NCBI GenBank assembly: GCA_015039315.1
Contig: WIDE01000104.1
Coordinates: 46,046 to 110,045 of the forward strand
DNA from: Clavulina sp. PMI_390
Lineage: Eukaryota > Basidiomycota > Agaricomycetes > Cantharellales > Hydnaceae
Length of the DNA stretch: 64,000 bases
Direction of reading: 5' to 3'
Shown: piece after piece, positions 1 to 13,371 of the stretch
How the letters are laid out: each line of letters opens with the position of its first letter
How positions within the stretch are numbered: position 1 is the stretch's first letter
The notes under the pieces: model-generated
Seen by the model: the letters and a program-made list of their open reading frames with translations, nothing else
Databases searched by the model: none
Told to the model about the DNA's origin: nothing
Program-made: the position numbers and the translations under genes

Positions 1-137
1 TTTAGTATCTGGGCGTGATCGAGGCTTGCGAAGCTTGAGGGGTACTCACACGCCTGTCCGCCACTCTTGAACCTTATTCTTATAGCAAGCGATCTACGGT
101 TGGATCATATATCAGAACCGAAACTGGATAATCACAA

Positions 138-411
138 AGGTATGATCTTACTTACTTCGAACCTCTTGCCACCCTTCTTCAGCCTCACGATCGAGACGTT
201 AGTCAACCTAATGATAGAGCAGAGCAGAAGATGTTGGAGATCGAGAGTCTAGGATGGCATTGAAGCATCAGCCGCACTTTATTTGGTTAGACGGCTGGTT
301 GATAGGCATGCTGCGAAGCGAGGAGAGTTGCTGGTGAGGAGGAGGAGGTTGAGGCTCGGAGCCGACACAGCTATTGTATCACCTGTTTTGATGACTCATC
401 CAATGTGACGA
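138..411 (+). other. possible exon remnant at the left window edge
   Basis: A plausible intron (GTATGATC to CTTCTTCAG, about 139-181) is followed by two short open stretches in different frames. The first reads AEQKMLEIES. The second is basic (RRLVDRH, then RRRRLRLG) and stops near 411. They cannot be joined without a frame change. This could be the end of a gene entering from the left, a decayed copy, or chance. No family recognised. Confidence 0.15.
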
Positions 412-564
412 TTCACGCTCTCGGCTCCGTGGGGAACTTGGGCTGGCGAGAATCCCCAAGCATGGCCACGAAGGAGATTGGCCTGGACTTAATATCAATC
501 ATAAAGAGCAACGGGATATTGCAGTCGCGATGATGTCATACGTGATGGCCACGATCCCAGTTTC

Positions 565-634
565 NNNNNNNNNNNNNNNNNNNNNNNNNNNNNNNNNNNN
601 NNNNNNNNNNNNNNNNNNNNNNNNNNNNNNNNNN
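565..634. other. assembly gap (70 N)
   Basis: A run of N from 565 to 634 marks unresolved sequence. It lies about 140 bases beyond the stop of the damaged secreted-protein gene at 773-1407. Assembly quality around this gap may be poor, which matters when judging frameshifts in that gene. Confidence 0.99.
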
Positions 635-772
635 TAAGCGGAGGGAATGAATCGCGCAATGATAAATAACCTTCCAACAGACAGGCCCTGTCAAACATGT
701 ACATGTAATGGTACATTCAAGATCGAGAGGGAGAGTAAAATGCCCAGTTCAGCGCGAGTCACCGGTGTCTTC

Positions 773-1407
773 TTAGTGGGGGATACCTTGAAGGTCATCT
801 AACTTGTCACCCCGGTTAGCTGACTCAACGGTACAGCCAATACCTGGGCCGTTCATATTCTGAAGCGTGGCACAATCAACGCTTGATAGCAGGTTACCTG
901 TGGTTTGCAGCGCATGAACATGGGAGGGTTGGGTATGATTCCCATCCCAAGGAGCTCACCTCATCAGTAGTGTCTGTGCCCTCTGGGTAAGCGACCCCAA
1001 TTTCGGGATTGTTCACGACAACACCTGCATCCATAATTCCGTTCAGGGTCTGGAGCAGTATCTGGGTCATTGGACATGTACAGACGCTGAAAGATGAGGT
1101 TCCATCTACTCACTTCGACAAACTGGTCCAGGTTCGGAGGGAAATTGCACGGGATGTAGACGCCGCGCAGGCCGACACAGTTGCCCGTGAAGACCAGAGA
1201 ATACATTAACGAGAAGGCAGGAAAAGATCCTCGTAAATGAACTCACCATGACCGTCAGGTTGTTCGCCCACCGTAATTCCATCTGAGAGCACTCCACTTT
1301 CAGGGATCTCACGCGCCGCAAGGGTACGTAGCACGCGCGTGATAGGGCGTCGCTGAGGCGCCGAGGAAGATGGCCACGAAGAAGGCGAGTGCGGCAGCGG
1401 ACTTCAT
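773..1407 (-). pseudogene. small secreted cysteine-containing protein, apparently damaged
   Basis: The reverse strand starts at 1407 with a textbook signal peptide (MKSAAALAFFVAIFLGAS). Later exon-like blocks carry FTGNCVGLRGVYIPCNFPP, a hydrophobic ILLQTLNGIMDAGVVVNNPE block, and a last block with VDCATLQNMNGPGIGCTVE ending DDLQGIPH and TAA at 773. Four cysteines are visible. The pieces look like one small secreted protein, but they do not join cleanly. The first exon runs into a stop at the GGCGCG-TGA stretch. The expected acceptor before VFTGNC reads TCTCTG rather than an AG. The last exon is one base out of phase. Either this is a pseudogene or the sequence beside the N-gap is poor. A signal peptide followed by a short Cys-bearing mature part fits an effector-like or cell-surface protein. 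Function unknown. Confidence 0.45.
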
Positions 1408-1502
1408 GTTGATAGGTATACCAGCAATGACTTATGAAGGCAAAGATATTGGAGAATAGACCAAACGTGTGTGTGCCAGCCTGGAAGAACGCTTTGCTCG
1501 GG

Positions 1503-1510
1503 CTTATATA
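1503..1510 (-). promoter_or_regulatory. TATA box of the secreted-protein gene
   Basis: The reverse strand reads TATATAAG about 95 bases upstream of the ATG at 1407. This is a good TATA element at a usual distance, and it supports the reverse-strand locus having been a transcribed gene. Confidence 0.4.
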
Positions 1511-1511
1511 T

Positions 1512-3174
1512 CCTTTGAATCAGCTGTGCACAAGCCAAAGGCCAATGAGCCGGGATAGATATCAAGATGGGCGGGGACGTCGCACCATCCAGATGCGACA
1601 GCCCCATGTCATAGTATGTGCTGATATCGCTTCAGTCACCAAATCGACGGATTAAGGCTATGGTCAAATTCCAAGTTGGTTAGATCCACAATAGATCAAG
1701 CATGCTTCAGTCACAATCTTGGCGGAAAGAAGGTTGGCCTAGAATGAACAAATTAAGACGTGTTACGGAACTCACATTACAGGGTATACTCGATCCAGTA
1801 CCTAGAAAATTAGTAAGCTCATGCGAAATACCTATAGTAGCGAACGCCAACTTTTGCGGCGTTGTCGCCCGATATGCGGAGAAGAATGGTTTTTGTGATG
1901 GCGATGATCAGACCTCTTACTTTCAAATATCCCAGAGGTCGGAAGAGGATCTGTTACCGAATCTACCAGGTCGTTAGAGGTTTCCCCAGCCAAAGGAAAT
2001 CCGGAGGAGTGTTGCGAACATGTCATGATGGGACCACTCTTAGATGATAATCGATGTTTATTGACGTGCGATATCGGTGGTGTCCTATATTGTCATATCC
2101 CACGAAAACAGCTTCGATGAAAAAGGCGATGGAGGGAGTGTAAGGGAACTGAGGGAAGATAGGTACTGAATCAAGAAAAGGAATTATACTGGTAAGAAGC
2201 GACGGAACGCTTGGGTGTTGGGCAAGCAAATGAGAAAGGAGAAAGATGCCCTCATGCCGTATCAGACATAACGTCATGCTCGTGGGGATAGAAGAGAAGA
2301 TGAAGAAAGGACGAGTACATTAGATGGGAGAAATTAAAAGGCAGACGGATCAATCTTCCTAGCGAGAAGCAAATATGAAGATATACGGGAGAAGGAGCGA
2401 AGTGGAGATCGTGGGGTCAGGTTTAATCACTGCTGGGAAGTTTCTAGAATGATTAGCAGCTCATTTGTGCGAAGAGACCAAGTAGAGGACACAGCGGCTT
2501 TACGCTCTGTCGTGACCCTGAAGGCTCAATCTCTCGGTTGATTGATTGGCGACAGTTATAGTGAGAGGTGTCAGATCGATGGGATTCGTAACTTTGTTTG
2601 ATGGCAAGAGTGGTGTTCAGACCCGGTGAGGAGACGAGCCAGCTCATATGGAGACTGCCGGTGAGCAGGATGTAGTACCAAATTGGCATTGGCTAGCAGG
2701 GTTTATAGCAATGCTTCGTTTTCGTGAATCGTAGTTGCACAGACTTGTAATCGTATATGCTCACGCCTTACCGATGAGCTCCACAACCTAGGAAGACCAG
2801 GAGACGGCCCAACACGCGAACATGTCACGGTTGTGACCGTCTCCAACTCTACCCATTTCCACTGCGTCCAGCATCGGCCAGCACCGATCATAATCGAAAA
2901 GAAGTAAATGAAGCTCTTGTTAGAAACCCAACCCGGGTTTTCTTTTCTTTTTTTCTACCGCATGGAAGCCGATCAGACCGGGAACGGCCTGCCCGGAATC
3001 GTCGCCGAGTTGGTGCGCTTCTCATGAGTCTACGCATCCTGCTATGCTACTAAGACTAATTCAAATCTAGTTCTCTATTATATTAAGTCATGATTATACG
3101 AAAAATCCTCTATCAGAGCGCATGCTACCAAAAAAAAAATTGCGTGTATCGTATCCAAACGACCTAATCTCCAA
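1512..3174. other. intergenic, no supported gene
   Basis: Short open frames occur on both strands (for example 1702-1977 + and 2023-2277 -), but none has recognisable domains, intron support or a convincing composition. An A-run lies near 3130 in the 3' flank of the phosphatase gene. Confidence 0.5.
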
Positions 3175-4600
3175 CTACTTACTGACCCAAAACCACTGGC
3201 TGACCCAAGACCACTCGCTTACCCGGATCCAGCTGCTTATCAGAAGCCAATAGCTCGCTGTCCTCGTCTGGAACACGCTTTCCCCGCCGCCCTGATACCG
3301 AACCTGCTGTTGTGATGTTTGAGTTCGAGGTACGTCGGTTTGGATACGCGAAGGGAGCTGCCCGCTCAAGCTCGGAGGCTCTTCCCGACTTTGCATCGAA
3401 CTACCACGCTCAGATGACTCCCCGTTATACAACATGTCCACGTTGACATGGACCTTCTCGTTCGCCTTGTGCTGCTTCCCCTGTTCGCCTCCACCTTGAT
3501 ACTCCGCCCACCCGAATTGCGTCAACTCTGCCACCAAATGGTCGCCCGCATCCCGAATATCTCGTCGCATTTTCATGTCCCTCATGATCTCGTGTCCCCC
3601 GCATGGATCACGCCTAAATCGGAATTCGATGCGACAGATGGAGGTATTGGGAAGCCGACCTCGTTGTAAGGCGGCATGGATAGATGGATGCTGGATAGGG
3701 GAAACGAGGGAGGGCTCAGCTGGCGGAGGGGGCGGCACTGCGGCGTGATCGTTGGGGAGTGATTTAGCCTTGAAGTTGTTGGGGTTGGGATAGTGAAGGA
3801 GGACGTTGTAGATGAGAGAAGCGATGGACGCGCCATGGGAGACAGCAATCGCAATCGGACGAGGGGTCTCCGCCTCAGTATTAAGGTCCGGCTCTTGGCT
3901 CTGAGCAGAAGAACCAGCAGTGTCGAACACGGGTGACGCCGCCGGGATGGCTGACGCCGAGAACAGAGGCTCCGAATCTCGAGGGTGAACCTCCTCCAAA
4001 CATAACGGCAGCACGCTATCCAACCACCATTCACGTAGACGTGCGTCAAGCGCAGGGATAGGCTCAGCAGTCTCGCGCTCCAGCTTCCTGCATGCTGGAT
4101 CCTGTTCGGCGGTTTTCCTGCACTTGAGGCCTTCGAGAAGACCAAGATACTATAAATCATTCATAAAAGGAAGATTAACCGTGGAAAGCGGCGAGGTACG
4201 CGTCAGTGGTGTTCGTGGTGAGGTGGGTGCAGCTACACTCACCCTTTCTCGAATTCCTGGGCTTTTGGTGATAGGGACACCTGGGTGGTGCTTCATGATA
4301 ATCTCGGCGGTCTACGTGCTCCAAAAATGATCAGTCTTACATCACGGACGAACTTGACGAACTATTCACCTCGCTCGCCCTTTTCAGATCGCTCGTGAAG
4401 CACCACTTGATATTCTGCCCTTTGAGGTATTCCGAAAGAGTCTCAGCCTGCTCGCGGCCCTCGTCGTCTAGCAGCGTATCCAGTTGTCCTTGGATCACAT
4501 TTGCACGGTTCTCCGCAGTCTCGCCATGGCGGATGATCAGCAGGTCGATTTCGCGCAGTTGATAGCGTGTAGGGGTCGAAGACGGAAGTGAAGAAGTCAT
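3175..4600 (-). CDS. histidine phosphatase (phosphoglycerate mutase-like) family protein
   Basis: Three exons start at ATG 4600. Exon 1 ends at LKRASE. A short exon gives TAEIIMKHHPG...PGIRE, then a long exon starts YLGLLEGLK and runs to TAG at 3175. The RHG signature is IIRHGETAENR, with the phosphohistidine at about residue 24. The second core histidine is in VSHGAS. GIRE...LGLLEG matches the family's G-R-E-LG-EG block. The closest kind is a TIGAR or broad-specificity phosphatase rather than glycolytic mutase, because a long Pro/Ser-rich insert separates VSHGAS from the tail. The C-terminus ends in four Trp-rich hexapeptides. The substrate cannot be read from sequence. Introns are GTGAATAG..CACGTAG and GTGAGTG..TTATAG. 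Confidence 0.85.
3184..3255 (-). repeat. four 18-bp tandem repeats coding a Trp-rich hexapeptide
   Basis: Seventy-two bases divide into four imperfect 18-bp units. Read on the minus strand in the phosphatase frame they give SYWLLI, SSWIRV, SEWSWV and SQWFWV, followed by SK and the stop. The consensus is S-x-W-x-x-(I/V). The unit length is a multiple of three, so the frame is kept. It looks like a young in-frame minisatellite that has lengthened the C-terminus. Confidence 0.75.
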
Positions 4601-5484
4601 TGCACTGGATGTGGACGAGGGCTGGAGGACTGATGGTAAGCCTAGGATTTTTGACGCTTAAATAGCAGAGCAGCGTCCTTGGTTTGGTTCGGCGAGGGTG
4701 GAGTAGTGCCCAAGCCACAATCAAGAAATGTTGCAAGCACGACAAAAAACTGTGTGCGCTCAATATCGGGGTAGGCTCGGGGCGTCGCTTGAAGGCATAT
4801 TTCGTCCCAGGATTCTAAAAGAAGAGCGTACGCAAAAATTTCTAGAATTCTGGTGGGGCGTGAGGCACAGGCGCAATCGAACATTCATCGGCTTCACCGC
4901 TCCACTTTGTCTTGCTCCAACTTGCAAATCTCGTAGCTCTAAATCCGCTAAGGGCTCAGGTGATCAGTGAGCGGCGTTGACCTTACAGCCAGCTTTCAAA
5001 AAGAATGACCTTCATAGCTCGCACTCCTGAGTGTGGTGTAACGTCCAACGCAGCATCGGATACCTCTCTACTGTAAACGATAACATCGAGGCTGCAGGGC
5101 CCGCGGCACCACATAGTGTCTAGCCTTCCATAGATCGTGGTTAACTATTGAATTCCGAGGGTGTTGTATCTAGTCCAAGTGCAGCCCATTTCTCACAATA
5201 TTCGAGCTCCAAGCTATTCAAGATATTCATTGAATCCTTACCTGATGAATTCATAATGTGAGCTTACTCCCAGTATATCAGGGGCATAAAGAAATGAACC
5301 TGGAAGTACGTCGGACTATGTCCTGTGATTGTTCCCACAATACATGGACAGGTCCTATATGCCCAATATTGCGCTTACAGGGGTACAACACGTTCATATA
5401 ACTTAGAAGTAGAAGAAATGTAGGAGTGGCTATATTCTGCATGGAAACTTCCAGCGCATAAAAATGGATATTCCAGGAATCTGA
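4601..5484. other. upstream region of the phosphatase gene, no supported gene
   Basis: Open frames at 4443-4763 (-), 4642-4884 (-) and 4728-4970 (+) overlap the phosphatase start or lack any domain. The region probably holds the promoter of the reverse-strand phosphatase. No clear TATA box was picked out. Confidence 0.4.
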
Positions 5485-5754
5485 CTAGCGGGCGCAATCG
5501 GTGACGCCCAGAATCTGAGAGTTAGTATGGTAATGTCCAGGAGCTCGTGTCTGGGTCTTGATTGATTTATTGTTGTCGACTAGACGACAATGCTGAAACA
5601 CTTGAATGAGAGCTTCATCAGTGTAGATAGGAGTCTTCCTATTCTTTGGCGTGCGTGAGGGTTTGCGAGCCACATAACGGTAATAAATCGCTAAAATCCC
5701 TAAAAATACACGATTGAGCGGCTCATCATACATGCGGTTATATAGCTCCATCAT
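5485..5754 (-). CDS. hypothetical 89-residue ORF
   Basis: An ATG-initiated frame of 89 residues begins MMELYNRMYDEPLNR, has a basic middle (VARKPSRTPKNRK), and ends at a stop at 5485. The N-terminal part is rich in Tyr, Leu and Arg and could be helical. No family is recognised. It stands alone in a gene-poor stretch and could be a remnant of a mobile element or a chance frame. Confidence 0.2.
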   Translation of the reverse strand: MMELYNRMYDEPLNRVFLGILAIYYRYVARKPSRTPKNRKTPIYTDEALIQVFQHCRLVDNNKSIKTQTRAPGHYHTNSQILGVTDCAR

Positions 5755-7771
5755 ATTTAATCACTCTTTCCCGTTGAGTTTCTAATTGACCAACGGCTCC
5801 CGATGTGCTGGGTTACAGCAACCTCGGGTGATTTGCGTGGAAGCCATGGAGGGAGGGGCCGGTGAATGTCCTGGATGCGCGAGAGTAGATGGCAAATGAG
5901 TTAAATTAGATAAATATAGAGTTCTGCCGCGGCAACTGAAGGAGATCGAGGTCGCCCCAACTCTCGAACAAATGGGATGGCTGATCGAATTTAAGCTTCC
6001 TCTCTTCAGATCTCGAAAAGAGAAGGAAAAGCGAGCCTCGCAACGATCGGCAGGGTCATCCAGACGGCCGTTGGAGCCCTGCGGCTATACGACCATGTCT
6101 GAACATACATCGGGTTCAAACGGACCTCTTTGTCTTGTTGATAGCAAATCCCTAGTTTAACGCCTTAGGACGGTGCGGTCGGGTCGAGCAGTTTACAGCG
6201 CCTCAGCCACAAGTTCACGTTTTCGCGTACGGCTGGGGAAGAGCTCACGAAAGGAGAATTAGAGTACGATCGAAGTTTTTCCATTTGGCAACGGCTAAGA
6301 AGAGTCAGATGTCGCATGATCCCATCATAACCGAGGACTATGGGCCAGATGCCGTATCACATCATTACTTTTCGTTCCACGTAAGCTGAATTAAGGGAGA
6401 TAAAGTAAAGAAGATGGGTCTGTGCGCCATGGAATAGGGGTATTCGCCAGGCACTGGACAGTCGGCACGAAGCAAATGAAGCTACACCCTCACCCTCACG
6501 TCAAGCTCTAGCTCCCCTTTCTACACCTCACGCAGGGCTAGCATGAAACCAAAGCTGAAACAGCGCGTCCCGTTATCCCTGAGAGCTGATCCTAGAGTGT
6601 CGTGAGGGGAGATATTACGTGTGATCTGTGGACGCAGCTCACATTCCAATTGGAATCTTCCATGGCACTTGTGCTGGTGGGGGGCTTGAAGCCGAGCTTG
6701 GCGCGGCGGCCGCCGCCGTGCGCGATTGAGTGATTATGAAATAGGGCCCAGCTTCAAAGCCAAACATCCATCTAAGATACACTCCTGCGACGGCTACATC
6801 GATATCACGTCATATGGAGGACAGGCGTACATGTTTAGTTGAGATGTCGGTATGCTCCATACAGGCACAGGAGAATAAACTCGGTGCCAAGTCAGGGAGA
6901 GATATGATAGGAGATTATAGAGCGGGCTCCATGTCAAGATGCGCGGTGGGGTGGAACGAGTGTCGACTCAACTAGATGTGAGGCAGAGATGGTCCGTGAG
7001 AAGAGAAACGAGTAGACATTGGAGAGGAGGGTGATCGACCGGGATGATGGATTGCGTGGGGAGCGCCGCCTATGGCCGAGGCTACGTCGCAGCACCGACA
7101 GTGGGAGACCCGGACTAGAATCGGGGGCGGGAGAGGATGTTAGGGTGGAGTGGGAGAGAGCTGAGGATAAGAAGCTCACAGACAGATCTCATTAGTGATT
7201 CGTCCGCGGCTTGCTGATCAATAGTCAGGATATGAGAGAGGTGGCAGCTGTGGTGCTTTCGCGAATCACTCTGCAGTCGTTTTTTCTTTTGTTGTCTGAA
7301 CCCTTGGGTTGTCATGACCGTCATCGAGCAGATTCTGAGAACATATCAGTGCAGCACTCGTATACGTGGCGGATTCCGAACAGTGAGAGGGTCGCGATGT
7401 TAGTCTTAGCAACATGAAGGGGCAAGCGGTCGATATGTCGAACTTGGGTAAAATCGGTGAGGTTGTTCACATCAAGCGGCTCCACAGGTCAGCCTCACAA
7501 TATCTCGATTGATAGATACGAAAGAAGCGGGGCCCATTAGGAGTAATAGAGGCAAAATGCTGTAAGCGAGGGGCTGATCAATGTATTTCAATCAGTTTTT
7601 GGTTCGCATGAGCTCCGAACTGTGTTTGTTTGCTCCCTGAAAACGCGTGCTTTGTTTGTCCCGACTCCGAGACCAACAGAATTGGCAATGACAATCAACA
7701 TCTTAACCTTATAGACCCTGTACAGCCTCTCAACTTCGAAAACTTTCTTGACGCGACTCGCCGATATAGAC
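5755..7771. other. long intergenic stretch, nothing supported
   Basis: About 2 kb without a gene that can be defended. Short frames such as 5972-6160 (+), 6934-7179 (-, Ser-rich) and 7211-7417 (+) have no domains and no consistent splice partners. A GC-rich cggcggccgccgcc patch lies near 6705. No tRNA-like A/B boxes were found. Confidence 0.4.
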
Positions 7772-9861
<2,090 letters not shown>

Positions 9862-10050
9862 TCAGCCTCAAAATATATACTTTGCTACTCGCTGTTTGCT
9901 ACCCGTCAAGTTTGCTCTTGTTTCAGAGCGACAATCTTGCAGCCGCCCCAATGAATACTCGGTGCGATCCACCTTTCATGAGTAACTCCTAGCGGTGTGA
10001 CGATGCCAACCAGAAGGCGGGTGCTGGCGTTCGTTGTCAAATATTGACAG

Positions 10051-10357
10051 ATGGCAGAAGATGACGACAATCAAGCTGAAGCGAGCGCTTCACTCTACGA
10101 TGAAGGAAGCATAACTGTGTCGGAGGAGGAATCTTACATCTCGATAGGTACTTGTCCGCTTTGCACCATCCAAACACGTTCATTTAGGTCATAGTATTGA
10201 AGTCTGTTCACGGGATGGTCCCATCAGTGGCGAATCAGGCACGTGTCCGTATCCTCCCGAAGAGGAGGATGTCCTTTCTCAAGATGCCACTGAAGAAGCT
10301 GCCCTCTGTGTCGATATGCAAACGGTGTTATCAGAATTGATAGAGGTTGAACAATAG
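10051..10357 (+). CDS. small acidic protein, two exons, unknown function
   Basis: ATG at 10051 starts MAEDDDNQAEASASLYDEG. The frame is interrupted by a 44-nt intron (GTACTTGT..TTCATTTAG) and resumes in phase to TAG at 10355-10357, giving about 88 residues. The product is very acidic and has three Cys in exon 2, with a C-terminal helix-like LCVDMQTVLSELIEVEQ. Without the intron the frame stops after 47 residues. No family recognised. It sits 190 bases after ATE1 on the same strand, ahead of the KCH gene. Confidence 0.45.
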
Positions 10358-10736
10358 AGTCCATTTATTTCCATATTTGATAGCGAGTGCTAATATCTCT
10401 CGAGAGAATAAGGGTATGACCCGAAGCTGAGGATGAAAGTTCTGCATCTGATTGCAACCTCCGATTTGGGGTTTGATCGCCTTCAAGCGCCGAGTCATAA
10501 CACGACCACACACACGGTTGCCACCCACGCACCAATCGCCATTTGCCCGTGCTTTCTTTAGAACAATCTCCTCTTTCTCCCTTTGCCTGAAACTAGACCG
10601 CTTTCGCCGCTCTTTCTGAGCAAGCTCTCGCTGAGCGAGTGCCAGACTCAATCCTCCACCGTTCGCTCGCCCCAACTGCATTGACTATCGCCGCTTTCTT
10701 CTCCTTTTCTACAGCCCATACCTTTCGCCTCCCAAG
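10358..10736. other. intergenic / KCH promoter
   Basis: Contains a reverse-strand frame (10331-10681) with no domain, judged a chance ORF. The pyrimidine-rich stretch 10650-10735 just before ATG 10737 is typical of a fungal promoter and 5' UTR. Confidence 0.4.
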
Positions 10737-12777
10737 ATGTGTTTCTCCGGCTCAAACTGGAAGCGTGAGGAAGTGCCAGACCACAAGGTACGTTCACGAG
10801 GCCGCGCCCCTTGTTACTTGAGGGAGTCTGATTCCCGTCACTGTTTCTCACACAACCAAACGCTCCACGACGTTTTTGACTTCAGTTTGACTTTGTGGAC
10901 ACGCGTGACTACCACACAGATGGCTTCGGTACACGCTTCCAGTACCTCTGGCTATACATCATCCTCCTCAAGTCCTTCGCCGTCTATCTCTCCGATCTCT
11001 TCACGGCCATCACCATGCTCAGCACCTCACAGTGGTCCAATGGCATTTTCGAACGTTGTCAACAACAGGGCCTCACCAACTGTGTTGTTGTGAATTTCAC
11101 CGTCGGCAAATGGATTTTCGTTGGGTGCATTATTTTTGGCTACTTGCTGGTGTGTCCGCAGTTCGTGCCTGGACGTGTTTCAATTGCTAACTGCCCCGTT
11201 TGACCATCTCCCTTCCATATTGTATCCCTATCATGGTGGATAACAGCTGTTTTATGAGATGCACAAGGCTCAGAAGATCATCCACAGTCGTGACATCTCG
11301 TATACATTCACCAATATCATGGCACAAAACTACTACTCGTTCCGTACGTTCCTTTCCTCCATCATCTTCGAATAGGCTCTCTCGTCTCTAAATGCTGGTC
11401 CTCTCTCACTCTAGGCTCATACGATCACTTTTGCTTCTTCCAACAAATTGAAAATTCAACCAAGAAGAAGGATGACTTTGCGTTCTTCATCTTCTTCACT
11501 TTCAAGGGTGAGTTTTGTGCACTTGGATTTGTTCTCCCACTCTCTCTCTGTTTGAGCCTCGACTCATAGGTTATGGCAGGTTGGAAGCGTCTGTGTCTCT
11601 CTGATGGCCCCCGCCAGGCTATCAACTGTCTCACCCTTTACTCTCTCTGGATCGTAAATCAACAAAGTTTCAGTAACATTGCGTCATATTGGAGCAGTCA
11701 GACTATGGTCACCAAGACGCTGCTGCTTTCCATGACCTTCACTGTCACCATCTTCTTGGGTTCGCTCCTGATCTTGATTGTTGCGGCATTCTGTTACATC
11801 CCACTGTTATGCTACATCCAAGGCAACTTGAAAGAGTACTGCTGCCATAAAGTTGATAAGGTGAGCGGCGTTTGAAGATTGGGAAATTTACGCAGCAGTG
11901 TACGAATCTAACGGATCTTGAATGAACCATCACTCCCTCTTTCTCTTAGCGCATCTCCGAGTTGCTCGAGCGTAAGAAACGCCAACGCATCCAGCGCCAG
12001 GCAAAACTCGCCCAAAAGGAAGCTCGCGGTGACTTTTCGCATCTCAAGAACTCCAAAGGCGAGCTGGTTCGCAACCCCATCCCTCAGCCGACCCTTCCTA
12101 CTTTCGACATCGATGAGTTCTCGCCTGCTCCCAGAGGCAAACTGGGAGCCCCGAGTAACTATGCCGGCAGCTTGGCCACAACGGCGAAGGACGAGTACGA
12201 GTACGCCCCGACAGGTTATGCAGCAAGCACCATCGGCGGAGCTCCAAGCGAGTACGCAGGCGTCCCGGACTTGCATGGAAGTGCTGCCGAATACCCTCCA
12301 CCGATGCCGCTGTATGACTCGTACACGCACGGCGGCAACGGCAACGGCGGTCATGCAGGTGGACAGTACGATGACCACTATGATCAGTATTATGGCCATG
12401 AGTACGGCCAGCAGCAGCAGCATCCCCAGTCTCAGTACCCGCCGCATGACGAGTACGTTCACGGAGGCTCGGATTACCCCGTCGACTCCAAGGCACCATC
12501 ACATGCTCACTCGCGCTCAACTGGTCTTGCGTATGATCCTACTGCCGTTGATCCCTCTTCCCCACAACCTCACAAACGAACACCTTCTGGAGCGTGGAGT
12601 CAGCAAAGAGATGAGGACGCGATGCTAGCGGCCCAAGCAGGTGAAGGGAGGGGTTATGCTGAGCAGTGGCCTGGGTATGGCAATGATGATCAACATCGTC
12701 ATCAGCAGGGACAGGGCCAGCACGGGTACGGCTATGGGAACGGGGGCGGAGGCGGAGGTGGTGGGTATGCGATGTAA
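10737..12777 (+). CDS. KCH1: KCH-family fungal potassium transporter
   Basis: Kch1/Kch2 (Prm6) proteins are plasma-membrane potassium-uptake proteins that support calcium signalling in yeast. Exon 1 (MCFSGSNWKREEVPDHK) is followed by FDFVDTRDYHTDGF, then SDLFTAITML, a hydrophobic WIFVGCIIFGYLL segment, FYEMHKAQKIIHSRDISYTF, SYDHFCFFQQIENSTKKKDD and FTFKGWKRLCLSDGPRQAIN. A long hydrophobic stretch (TFTVTIFLGSLLILIVAA) comes next, then YIPLLCYIQGNLKEYCCHKVDKR. All are KCH hallmarks. The last exon (from about 11950) encodes a long cytosolic tail: basic coiled segment first, then Tyr/Gln/Gly/His-rich low complexity ending in a poly-Gly run and AM-stop. Introns are at 10788, about 11150, 11344, 11509 and about 11860. 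The disordered tail is the part most likely to differ among relatives. Confidence 0.9.
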
Positions 12778-13371
12778 ACATCTCACCGTTTCATCCGTTA
12801 GCTGCTCTAGCCGTCTTTTCTCCGTTCACGATGATTTAGTCTACCGCACTCGTATGCTTCTCGTTACCCGCCACGCCACGCTCGCAGTCTCCTACTTATT
12901 CCCACCCTTGAGCTCATTTCGCAATGTTTTTCTATTTAGGTCTTGCTGTACCTTATCGTATCGCGTGTATCTTTCCTACCCTCCTTCCTAGCTCTTTTGT
13001 CGTCCCCCCACTACACGCTACCATACACTACTTCGTAACTCGATCAATGATCAAAACGGACGCTGCCCTCATACAAAGCTGGCTGGCTTTGTCTGATGAA
13101 AACATCGACAACTGAGGTACGGACCCCAATCGGCTCGCTTTCGTGCCCAACATGTATTTTTAGAGATGTGGACGATGGTTATAGCCAAAGATAGCATTAT
13201 TCCGAGGCCTTCTTGACACAAGGCCTGACACAGGGCCTAACGCCAACGAAAGGCCCAGGTTTCTCACGCCTCCCAACTTGTGACTCTTCACTAACAACAA
13301 GGTCTTCGCTCAGTTCGAGTGCGGAGACGCAATCGATTCCGTTATAATAATACTCTTTGGGGCGCTCCGAG
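12778..13371. other. intergenic
   Basis: The 3' flank of the KCH gene and the 5' flank of the F-box gene. Pyrimidine-rich, with only short unsupported frames. Nothing further seen. Confidence 0.4.

Noticed and set aside
1702..1977. 91-residue plus-strand ORF
   Set aside because: No recognisable domain and a competing frame on the other strand; not better than chance for this gene-poor region.
6100..6125. tRNA B-box-like gggttcaaac
   Set aside because: No matching A box, acceptor stem or anticodon arm could be built around it.
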